From Subtercola boreus (GTDB lineage Bacteria; Actinomycetota; Actinomycetes; Actinomycetales; Microbacteriaceae): 64,000 bases of DNA. The notes beneath the pieces are model-generated. The model saw nothing but the letters and a program-made list of their open reading frames with translations. It searched no databases and was not told where the DNA came from. Both the position numbers and the translations under genes were made by a program. The stretch is taken from contig NZ_VFOO01000001.1 in assembly GCF_006716115.1 (NCBI RefSeq), positions 2,294,001 to 2,358,000 of the forward strand. The letters are read 5' to 3'. Of the stretch, positions 42,762 through 50,413 are shown one piece after another (positions within the stretch are counted from its first letter, which is position 1; every line of letters begins with the position of its first letter).

Positions 42762-44275
42762 CCGAGCAGCTTGTAGCGCCCGTGGGGGGCCAGAACGTCA
42801 CAGGGATCAGGGGCCGCCTCAGCCGACTGGCCCTCATCGACCTGAGGATCTCGACCATCGCCTTCTGGGCGCTGCTGGCGATCGGGCTGGCGCTCCGCAT
42901 CGTGCTGCTCTTCACGAACAGCTACGTGCTCGACTCCGACAACTCGGTCGTCTTCCTGCTCTCGAAGCACATCTCCGAGGGCGAGATCACCTGGTTCTTC
43001 TGGGGCCAGACGTACGGCGGAACGCTGCTCGAACTCGCCGCCGGAGGTGCGATGGTGGTCTTCGGACCGCACGTGCAGGTGCTGGGGATCGTCGGGGCAC
43101 TGTTCTTCGCGGTCGCCACGGTGCTGCTCCGGCAGATCGCCTCCCTCGCCTTCGGGCGGCCGGTCGTCGGCAATGTGGCGGGTGTGCTCTTCTGGTTCTC
43201 CGGCTACTGGATGGCGCGGGTCGGGTTCAGTGAACCCGGCTTCTACGGTCCGAGCCTCATGCTCGGGCTGCTGGTGATCTGGCTCGCCCTCCGCGGCGAC
43301 CGGAAGAAGAGCTACCTGCAGTGGGCCCTGATCGGGCTCGCGACCGGTCTCGCCCTCTGGCAGTCGCCGATGGGTGTCGCGATCGCGGCCCCGGCCGTGC
43401 TGGTCGCCGTCATCCGCCAGTTCTCGCCCACCCGGTACCTCGTCGGGGCTGCCGCGGCGGTGCTCGGCGCGCTGCCCTGGCTGATTGTGTTCTTCACCAG
43501 CGACACCGCGGTGAAGCCGCAGCGGGACACCCCCATCGGGCTGGTGAACTTCGCGACCTTCTTCACCCGGGTGCTGCCGGGTGCCTTCTCGCTGAGCGAG
43601 ACCGGCCCCCGTTACGCCACGGCGTTCGTCGCCCTCGCGCTGCTTGCCCTGCTCGTGGTGCTGGCCGTCGTTCGACGGAGCTGGTGGCTCGGAACACTGC
43701 TGGTGTCGACCGGTGCTGTCGTGATCGTCGTGGTGCTCGGAACCGGTGCCGTACTCGACCAGGACTCCCTGCGTTACGCGATCTTCGTGCTGCCTGCCCT
43801 CGCCGTGGCGATTGCCTGGATCGCCACACTGCTCCCCTTCACCGGGCTCGTCGCCATGGCGCTCGCGGTCGGTCTCAGCATCGGCCAGACCTACACTCTC
43901 TTCCCCCAGCTCCGCCTGACCGACAGCCCCACCTACATCATCGGCGACATCGACGAGCTCGGCGACTACCTCGAAGAGCAGGGCATCACGGCCGCCTACG
44001 CCGACTACTGGGTCTCGTACGCCGTCACCGCCGAGACCGGGGAACGCGTCAAGGCCGCCACGATCTCCGGGCCCCGCCGCTACGCGCCCTACGAGACGGA
44101 TGCCGCGAACGCTCCCGTCGCGACGGTGATCGTTCTGCTGGACAATGAGAACGACAAGGCGCTGAACGGCAACCCCGACATGCCCCCGTCGACCCGCACC
44201 GTCGTGGCCGACTACGCCATCTACACCTACCAGCAGCCCTTCGATGCTTTCAGCTATGGTTGGCAACTGTTCTGA
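42758..44275 (+). CDS. GT-C-type membrane glycosyltransferase (GT39/ArnT-like)
   Basis: 505 residues; the ATG overlaps the previous stop (ATGA). A first membrane helix (about 33-52) is followed by an extracytoplasmic acidic motif LDSDNSVVFLL (about 57-67) and about ten further helices (for example GRPVVGNVAGVLFWFSGYWM), then a small soluble C-terminal domain (about 390-505, ADYWVSYAVTAETGERVKA). This is the GT-C layout of enzymes that use polyprenyl-phosphate sugars on the outer membrane face. GtrA and the DPM1-like GT2 of the island could supply such a donor. The exact family is not certain. Confidence 0.78.
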   Translation: MTEQLVAPVGGQNVTGIRGRLSRLALIDLRISTIAFWALLAIGLALRIVLLFTNSYVLDSDNSVVFLLSKHISEGEITWFFWGQTYGGTLLELAAGGAMVVFGPHVQVLGIVGALFFAVATVLLRQIASLAFGRPVVGNVAGVLFWFSGYWMARVGFSEPGFYGPSLMLGLLVIWLALRGDRKKSYLQWALIGLATGLALWQSPMGVAIAAPAVLVAVIRQFSPTRYLVGAAAAVLGALPWLIVFFTSDTAVKPQRDTPIGLVNFATFFTRVLPGAFSLSETGPRYATAFVALALLALLVVLAVVRRSWWLGTLLVSTGAVVIVVVLGTGAVLDQDSLRYAIFVLPALAVAIAWIATLLPFTGLVAMALAVGLSIGQTYTLFPQLRLTDSPTYIIGDIDELGDYLEEQGITAAYADYWVSYAVTAETGERVKAATISGPRRYAPYETDAANAPVATVIVLLDNENDKALNGNPDMPPSTRTVVADYAIYTYQQPFDAFSYGWQLF

Positions 44276-44300
44276 ACAGCCTGAACCGGAGTCGAGTCCC

Positions 44301-46076
44301 ATGAGCAACACCACCCCATCGCAGGGGGAGAGCCCCGTGCCTCCGTCAGTGCAGTACCCCACCGTCGACCAGATCGACACCTGGTTCGGCGGGCTCCACG
44401 TCGGCGCGGGACGCGACGCCCCCTCGGCCGAGGAGCTCCAGGCGAGCCTCAGCTGGCGGATCACCCAGCCGATCCGGGCCGTGCGGCTGCGCGAACGCCT
44501 GGCCCTGGTGAAGGCCGGCAAGCTCCCGCTCACCGGCACCAGCCGGGCATCGTCGACCTCGCTCGCGGCCGCCCGCCAGGCCCTCGACCAGCGTCTCCGG
44601 CAGGTGGCACCCCACCTCCTCGCTCCCTCTCCTGAGAAACCCCTCACCGACCTCAGCCTGGAACAGCTGCTCGGAACCCTGACGGCGGCCGTGCACGCTC
44701 GCGGGCTCGAGAGCGAACTCTGGCTGCTGATGATCGCCGTCAGCGGATGCTTCCCCGACCAGGCCCAGCTGTTCGCGCTGCGGCGGGACCTGCGAGGCGT
44801 CTCGGCCCGCGATGCCACCGCGCGCATCCTGCACCACTGCGGGGTCTGGACGGCCCGGCACCACAGCCACCTCCGCACAATCTCGGTCGTCTCCGACAAG
44901 CCCGTGGTCTTCACCGACTTCACCGCCCGTTACGGCTTCAACTCGGGCATCCAGCGCGTCACGCGCCAGACGCTCTCCCGCTGGCCGGACACGGACGGTT
45001 ACACCCTCTGCGCCCTGACCCTCGACGGAACCGGCCTCCGCACTCTCGACGAGGTCGAACGCTCCCGGGTGCTCGAGTGGGCCGGCGACGACGACAGCAA
45101 GCGCGCCGACGAGGAACACGATGACGACGACCGCGAAGCGGTGCTCGTCGTCCCGTGGAACACGACGTTCTTCCTCCCCGAAGTGATCGTCGGTCGCGGC
45201 ACCACCACCGTGACCGCCCTCGCCCGGTTCACCGCGAACCGCACGATCGCGCTCGGCTATGACGCGATCCCCGTCTCCGGGGCGCACTACGTCAGCCGCG
45301 GCCTGACCCAGCTGTTCGTCACCTACCTCTCGATGCTGAAGTACTTCGACGAGGTCGTGGCCATCTCGCAGTCCACCCATGACGAGTTCGAGGGCTTCAG
45401 CCAGGCCCTCGAGACGCAGGGGCTGCCGGGCCAGCAGGTCAGCACGGTCTCTCTGCCGATCGAGCACATCCCGGCGGAACCTCTCGCCGCAAGCGACGAG
45501 GAACTTCTCGAAGCGGCTGAAGACGTGGTGCCGATGGTGCTCTCCGTCGGGAGCAACGAGCCCCGCAAGAACCAGCTCGCCGTGATCTACGCCAGCGAGG
45601 TGCTCTGGCGCCGCGGCGCGGAGTTCAGCCTCGTCGTGCTCGGCGGGCGCGGCGACAAGTACTTCACGGACATCGCGGACGCCGTCGCGGCACTCGCCGC
45701 GAACGGCAGGCGGATCCAGATCCGCCGTGACGTCGACGAAGCCGACCTGGCCCGCGCCTACGACGAGGCCCGCTTCAGCGTGTTCATCTCGATCCAGGAG
45801 GGCTACGGACTTCCTGTCGCGGAGTCCCTCGCCGTCGGCACGCCGGTGATCACCACGAGCTACGGCAGCACCGCGGAGATCGCCGCCGGCGGTGGATGCC
45901 TCGTGGTCGACCCGCGGAACGACGACGAGATCGTGGAGGCCATGGGCAGGCTGCTCGGCGACGACGATCTGCTGGCCCGCCTCGAGAACGAGATCGCCGA
46001 ACGCGACGACACCACCTGGGACGACTACGCCGCCGCAATCTGGACGATCGTCCAGGCGAAGGAGAACAGCCGATGA
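44301..46076 (+). CDS. GT4-family glycosyltransferase, island paralog 4, with fused N-terminal motif
   Basis: 591 residues from ATG at 44301. Uniquely among the five paralogs it carries the motif LSWRITQPIRAVR near residue 55 in an N-terminal extension of about 110 residues. The paralog core follows: ARYGFNSGIQRVTRQTLSRW, TANRTIALGYDAIPVSG, SVGSNEPRKNQLAVIYASE, ISIQEGYGLPVAESLAVG, GGGCLVVDPRND and TWDDYAAAIW. A very acidic insertion (DDDSKRADEEHDDDD) lies at about residues 260-280. The motif is a separate protein next to paralog 2, so this gene may be a fusion of two linked functions. It overlaps paralog 5 by 4 nt. Confidence 0.87.
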   Translation: MSNTTPSQGESPVPPSVQYPTVDQIDTWFGGLHVGAGRDAPSAEELQASLSWRITQPIRAVRLRERLALVKAGKLPLTGTSRASSTSLAAARQALDQRLRQVAPHLLAPSPEKPLTDLSLEQLLGTLTAAVHARGLESELWLLMIAVSGCFPDQAQLFALRRDLRGVSARDATARILHHCGVWTARHHSHLRTISVVSDKPVVFTDFTARYGFNSGIQRVTRQTLSRWPDTDGYTLCALTLDGTGLRTLDEVERSRVLEWAGDDDSKRADEEHDDDDREAVLVVPWNTTFFLPEVIVGRGTTTVTALARFTANRTIALGYDAIPVSGAHYVSRGLTQLFVTYLSMLKYFDEVVAISQSTHDEFEGFSQALETQGLPGQQVSTVSLPIEHIPAEPLAASDEELLEAAEDVVPMVLSVGSNEPRKNQLAVIYASEVLWRRGAEFSLVVLGGRGDKYFTDIADAVAALAANGRRIQIRRDVDEADLARAYDEARFSVFISIQEGYGLPVAESLAVGTPVITTSYGSTAEIAAGGGCLVVDPRNDDEIVEAMGRLLGDDDLLARLENEIAERDDTTWDDYAAAIWTIVQAKENSR

Positions 46077-47533
46077 GCGACCTCGACATCTGGTCCGAGA
46101 CGGTCCGCCGCCTGATCGGCAGCCTCGGCGCCGACGCCTCGGCAGCAACGACCCCCGAGGAACTCTCCGAGCTGCTCGCGACGACCTTCGGCAGTGACCT
46201 TGCCGACGACCGCCTCTGGCTGGTCTGGGCCTGTCTCCGGGGCGAGCTCCCCGTGGAGGACGACCTCATCCTGTTCCGCCGGAACGTGGTGCTGAACGGT
46301 GCAGCGCAGGCGATCCGCGATCTCGGCGGGCGCGCTGACGCCAGCATCTTCGGGCTCACCGCCACGGTCGAGATCGTCGACTCGCCGATCCTCGTCGACG
46401 TGCACAACACGGCGAGCACAGGCACGATGTCGGGCATCCAGCGCGTCGTCAGGGAGACCACGGGCCGCTGGGCCGCCGAACACGAGCTCACCTTCGTCGC
46501 CTGGTCGGACAACCGGTTCGCCCTCCGCCGCCTGACCGCGAAGGAGGAGTCCCGGATGCGCGGGACGGAGTACGACGAGTCGGAGAAGGCCAAGGCGATG
46601 CCCGCCCGGCTGGTCATTCCGAACGGCGGGCTGATGATCATCCCGGAGCTCGCCGCCGACTCCGAACGGGCCGACCGTTTTCTCGCGATGGGGCGCTACG
46701 CGAGCACCCGGGTCGCCTACATCGGGTACGACTGCGTGCCGCTCACCTCGGGAGAGACGGCCGCAGGCGCGATGGCCGGGCACTTTCCCCTGTACCTCGA
46801 CGCGGTCGCGTACGCCGACCGCGTCGCGGCGATCTCGGAGTCCACCGCCCACGAGTTCGACGCCTGGAAACTCATGCTGCCCGCCTCCGGGCGCACGGGA
46901 CCGGATGTACGGGCCGTCTTCCTGGCCGGGGACTCCGACGAGCCCTCAGAAGCTGCGCTTGCCGAGACGCGCGAAGAGATCGAGCTCGCCCCGGGCGAAC
47001 CGCTCGTGCTCGCCGTCGGCAGCCACGAACCCCGCAAGAACCACCTCTCCGTGCTGCAGGTCGCCCGCCTGCTGTGGGAGGAGGGCAAGAAGTTCCGGCT
47101 CGTGATGATCGGCAGCGGTTCGTGGAACAGCGACCCGTTCGACAACCTCGCCGCGTCCCTGCAGGACCAGGGGCATCCCCTGGTCGTGCTCTCCGGGGCA
47201 TCCGACCGGCTGCTGGCTGCCAGCTACCGGCTCGCAGCGGTCTCGATCTTCACGTCCTTCCACGAGGGCTTCGGCCTGCCGATCGTGGAGTCCCTCCGCG
47301 CCGGCACCCCCGTCATCTCCTCGAACGTCGGCAGCATGCTCGAACTTTCGAAGCGGTACGGCGGCGTCATCACGGTCGACCCGCACTCCGACGAGCAGCT
47401 CGAGGATGCCCTCCGCTCGGCCCTCGACGATCCCGCCGTGCTCGCCGCCAAGCGGGCCGAACTGGCGACGAACGACTACCGCAGCTGGGACGACTACTCC
47501 CGCGAGGTCTGGGAGTACTTCGTCGGCGCCTGA
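46073..47533 (+). CDS. GT4-family glycosyltransferase, island paralog 5
   Basis: 486 residues; the ATG overlaps the paralog-4 stop (ATGA). It has a helical N-terminus, VDVHNTASTGTMSGIQRVVR (about 107-126), STRVAYIGYDCVPLTSGET, SESTAHEFDAW, AVGSHEPRKNHLSVLQVA, FTSFHEGFGLPIVESLRAG and SWDDYSREVWEYF. It is most like paralog 1 (shared DVHNTA/DVHHTA and YDCVPLTS or FDCVPLTS), while paralogs 2 and 3 group by HNTGIQRV or HNTGVQRV. Thus the plus- and minus-strand arms of the island each hold one of this pair. It is the last gene of the plus-strand arm and converges on the secreted protein at 47562. Confidence 0.88.
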   Translation: MSDLDIWSETVRRLIGSLGADASAATTPEELSELLATTFGSDLADDRLWLVWACLRGELPVEDDLILFRRNVVLNGAAQAIRDLGGRADASIFGLTATVEIVDSPILVDVHNTASTGTMSGIQRVVRETTGRWAAEHELTFVAWSDNRFALRRLTAKEESRMRGTEYDESEKAKAMPARLVIPNGGLMIIPELAADSERADRFLAMGRYASTRVAYIGYDCVPLTSGETAAGAMAGHFPLYLDAVAYADRVAAISESTAHEFDAWKLMLPASGRTGPDVRAVFLAGDSDEPSEAALAETREEIELAPGEPLVLAVGSHEPRKNHLSVLQVARLLWEEGKKFRLVMIGSGSWNSDPFDNLAASLQDQGHPLVVLSGASDRLLAASYRLAAVSIFTSFHEGFGLPIVESLRAGTPVISSNVGSMLELSKRYGGVITVDPHSDEQLEDALRSALDDPAVLAAKRAELATNDYRSWDDYSREVWEYFVGA

Positions 47534-47561
47534 TCCGGTCCGGCCCCGGCCGGCACGCGGG

Positions 47562-49706
47562 TCAGAAGACCTGCGCGCCGTCGACGAACAGCGTCGTCCC
47601 CGTCGTTCGTTCGTAGATCTCGAACTTGAGCGACGTGTGGCCGTCGGCCTTCAGGGGGAGGCCGACGGCCACCTTCGTCCACTTCGCCCCGACCGTGAAG
47701 TCCTTCGAGGCCACCTCGGTGCTGCCGCCGAGCGCCCAGAGCGCGAGAGTGCCCGTGAACGTCGCGTTCGGGTCGGCGGAGCGAACCCAGACCTCCGCCG
47801 AATAGCTGTCCCCCACGATGAGTTCCCGCTGCACCGTCTGGGCGAGCGAACTGCCGGCCGTTCCCGTGTTGGTCGCGGCGAAGTACGAGCCGTTCTTAGC
47901 CGGGATCCCGGTCGCCGCAGAACTGTAGACGGCCTGGTTGATCTGCCCGTTGCCTGTGGTCCATTTGTCGAAGGAACCGCCCTCGAACGACCCGGCGGTG
48001 AGGATGTTGGCGCTCACGCTCCCGTCGTCGAGGAAGAGCGTGTTCCCGGTCGTGTTGAGATAGACCTCCGGCTTCAGCCTGTTCACTCCCGAGACGCTGA
48101 TGTCGGTCGTGACGGTCACCTTCTTCCAGGCCGCTCCCGCCGTGAAGTCCAGTCCGTTCGACACGGGCGCACCCGAGCCGAGACCCCAGAGGGTGAGCCG
48201 GCCCGAGAAGGTCTGCGAGGGGAACGCGGACTTGACCCAGATGGAGAAGGAGTACCGGCTTCCGACAGCCGGCTTGGCTGCGAACTCCTGCGCGAGCGAA
48301 CGGCCCGCCACGGGTGTGTTCGTGGCTCCGTACCAGGTGCCGCTCCGCGCTGTGGCGCCGTCGGAGTACGCGACGGCGTTCACGAAGCCATTGCCCGGTG
48401 CCCAGGCTCCGAGGCCTCCCTCGAAGCCTGGCGTCGAGACGAGGTTCTTCAGCGGCGGTGCCGCGCCGAACGACAGAGAGGCGTTGTCCATGAAGAGCGT
48501 GCCGTCGGTCTGCAGCATGTAGATCTCGAGGCGCACCGTCGAATGCGCACTGCTTCGGATCGGCAGCTTGACGGTCACGGGCGTCCACGTCGATCCGACG
48601 GTGAATGCGGTGCCCTTGCCCTCGGTCGAGCCACCGGTGCCCCAGAGGTTAAGGGAGCCCGAGAACGAGGCTCCGGATGCCGAACGGAACCACATCGTGG
48701 CGGTCACCTGGTCGCCCGTCTGAACGGGGTGCGCGACATCCTGGGCGATCGAACGACCCACGACCGACGTGTTCGAGGCGTAGTACCAGGAGCCGTCCTC
48801 GGCGGTCGACCTGTCGTTGTACGCAACGCGGTTGACGTCGCCGTTGCCGGGCTCCCAGCCCACAGAACCGCCCTCGAACGACGGGGTCTTCAGTGAGCCG
48901 GCCGACGAGGTGGGGTCACCGAACCAGGTGTTGAAGTAGACCCAGAAGTTGCGATTGCCGTAGGCCGAGCATCCGTCACCCTGCCCGCCGAGGTTCGCGA
49001 GTGCTGCGGCGTTCGGCTGGTAGGGGGTGTAGATGTAGAGATTCGCCGTCGCCTGGTTCTGGATGTAGACGGGGCTTGAGCCGCAGGAGGCGTTCGGGTT
49101 GTACAGGATGTTGTTGTAGCGGCCGGGCTGGTAGCTCCACGACGAGCTGTTCTTCGAGTAGCTCTGGAACTGGGCCGAGGCCGCATAGACCTGGTTGAAG
49201 AAGCCGTAGTAGGTCGAGTCGCAGGCCGCCGTGTCGGGGCAGCCGTAGCCGAGTGCCGAGCGGTACATGTACGAGGTCGGCGACGAGGTGTCGACGAGGC
49301 CCTGCTCCTTCTGCAGCATGACCAGCAGCACCTGCGGGTTGATCCCGCAGGCGACGCCCACGTCGACGATGATCTTCGCCGCCGTCTGGCCCGCACCACC
49401 GGTGTAGGTGGAGCAGTACTTCGTCGCCGCCCGGGTGGGCGTGGTCTGCGTGTAGTCCTTCAGGCACGGAAGCGCAGCGGTGCCCCGGCAGGAGGAGCCG
49501 TGTGACGTGAGGAAGGACTGCACCGCACCCTGGCCGATCGAGGATGAGTTGAAGAACGTCGCGTCGCTGATGATGTTGCCGGCGTCGAACGACGACCCGC
49601 TGAGGGCGTTCGCTGCCGGCGCCGTGCTGGCGCCGACGACGCCCAGCCCGGTGACGATCAGGGCGACGGCGAGGGCAGAAGCTGCGAGACGGTTCAGGAT
49701 GCTCAT
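47562..49706 (-). CDS. Secreted protein: hemagglutinin/lysozyme-like domain plus three carbohydrate-binding repeats
   Basis: 714 residues with a signal peptide (about 1-35). Residues about 36-265 resemble actinobacterial proteins annotated as hemagglutinin-like, with a lytic-transglycosylase-like helix ACGINPQVLLVMLQKEQGLV, TYYGFFNQVYAASAQF and several cysteines. Three repeats of about 145 residues follow, each opening with SFEGG or GFEGG and a W..GNG..N...Y segment and ending in LFMDN, LFLDD or LFVDG. This is the CenC-type (CBM_4_9) carbohydrate-binding fold. It is probably secreted and glycan-binding; hydrolytic activity is uncertain. The ATG at 49706 overlaps the stop of the preceding gene (ATGA). 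Confidence 0.84.
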   Translation of the reverse strand: MSILNRLAASALAVALIVTGLGVVGASTAPAANALSGSSFDAGNIISDATFFNSSSIGQGAVQSFLTSHGSSCRGTAALPCLKDYTQTTPTRAATKYCSTYTGGAGQTAAKIIVDVGVACGINPQVLLVMLQKEQGLVDTSSPTSYMYRSALGYGCPDTAACDSTYYGFFNQVYAASAQFQSYSKNSSSWSYQPGRYNNILYNPNASCGSSPVYIQNQATANLYIYTPYQPNAAALANLGGQGDGCSAYGNRNFWVYFNTWFGDPTSSAGSLKTPSFEGGSVGWEPGNGDVNRVAYNDRSTAEDGSWYYASNTSVVGRSIAQDVAHPVQTGDQVTATMWFRSASGASFSGSLNLWGTGGSTEGKGTAFTVGSTWTPVTVKLPIRSSAHSTVRLEIYMLQTDGTLFMDNASLSFGAAPPLKNLVSTPGFEGGLGAWAPGNGFVNAVAYSDGATARSGTWYGATNTPVAGRSLAQEFAAKPAVGSRYSFSIWVKSAFPSQTFSGRLTLWGLGSGAPVSNGLDFTAGAAWKKVTVTTDISVSGVNRLKPEVYLNTTGNTLFLDDGSVSANILTAGSFEGGSFDKWTTGNGQINQAVYSSAATGIPAKNGSYFAATNTGTAGSSLAQTVQRELIVGDSYSAEVWVRSADPNATFTGTLALWALGGSTEVASKDFTVGAKWTKVAVGLPLKADGHTSLKFEIYERTTGTTLFVDGAQVF

Positions 49707-50296
49707 GGGATCGTCACCGTGTTCGGGTTCGTGGCGCTGCCCGCCGAGGTCGAGGAGGCGTAGGCGACCACCACCGTCCACTCCCCCGCGGTGAAGTCCG
49801 AGGAGGAGAGCGAGTGGGTGCCGCAGTCGGTGCTGCCCGCCGACGGTGAGGCCGCGAAGGAGTCGGAGACGCTGACCGAGCCGAGGCTCGCCGTGATGGT
49901 GCAGGTGCCGTCGCCCTCGACGATCTGCGGAACGTTCGCGCTCACCGAGAGGGCACCCGCCTGGCTGTCCCAGTTCGCGGCGACGATGAACGGGGTGACC
50001 TGCCCGACAGGGGGCACCGGCGGCACGGTCGGGGCCGGGGTGGCCGTCGGAGTCGGCGTCGGCGCGGGCGTCGTCGTGGGCGCGGCGGTGGGGGTCGCCG
50101 GCCGGGTCGGGGCGACGGTGGGTGTGGCGCTGGGCGTCGGAGTCGGCGTTCCCGACGCGCTGGCCGACGGCGAAGCGACGGGGCTCGACGCGGGAGACGA
50201 GCCGACCAGCAGCCAGATCCCCCCGGCCAGCAGCAGGAGTACCACGACCACGGCCGCGACCACCCAGATCCACACGGTACGACGCTTGGGGTTCAT
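49703..50296 (-). CDS. Membrane-anchored protein with Thr/Pro linker and small beta domain
   Basis: 197 residues from ATG at 50296. A short basic N-terminus (MNPKRRTVW) is followed by one membrane helix (about 8-30), a linker of about 65 residues rich in Thr, Pro and Ala, and a C-terminal domain of about 95 residues (VTPFIVAANWDSQAGALSVS, then GDGTCTI and STDCGTHSL with two cysteines that may form a disulfide). I do not recognise the domain. The gene is coupled to the hemagglutinin-like gene by a 4-nt overlap, so the products probably act together outside the cell. Confidence 0.75.
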   Translation of the reverse strand: MNPKRRTVWIWVVAAVVVVLLLLAGGIWLLVGSSPASSPVASPSASASGTPTPTPSATPTVAPTRPATPTAAPTTTPAPTPTPTATPAPTVPPVPPVGQVTPFIVAANWDSQAGALSVSANVPQIVEGDGTCTITASLGSVSVSDSFAASPSAGSTDCGTHSLSSSDFTAGEWTVVVAYASSTSAGSATNPNTVTIP

Positions 50297-50413
50297 CTCG
50301 GCGGGCCCTCCGGTCACAGCACCCCCGGACAGGGCACACACTCCTCAACTCCGAGCGAGCCTAGACGGTGCGGGGGCAACCGCCGGGTTACCTCCGCGGT
50401 GAGTTGGGAATCG

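Noticed and set aside
42689-44923. 744-residue open frame on the minus strand opposite the GT-C and GT4 genes
   Set aside because: High GC content opens long mirror frames. The sequence is a mixture of Gly, Arg, Glu, Gln and His without any domain, and it lies opposite two clear coding genes.
49707-50348. 928-residue extended form of the hemagglutinin-like protein
   Set aside because: The extra part is an out-of-frame reading of the Thr/Pro-linker gene. The ATG at 49706 begins a proper signal peptide and is coupled to the previous stop.
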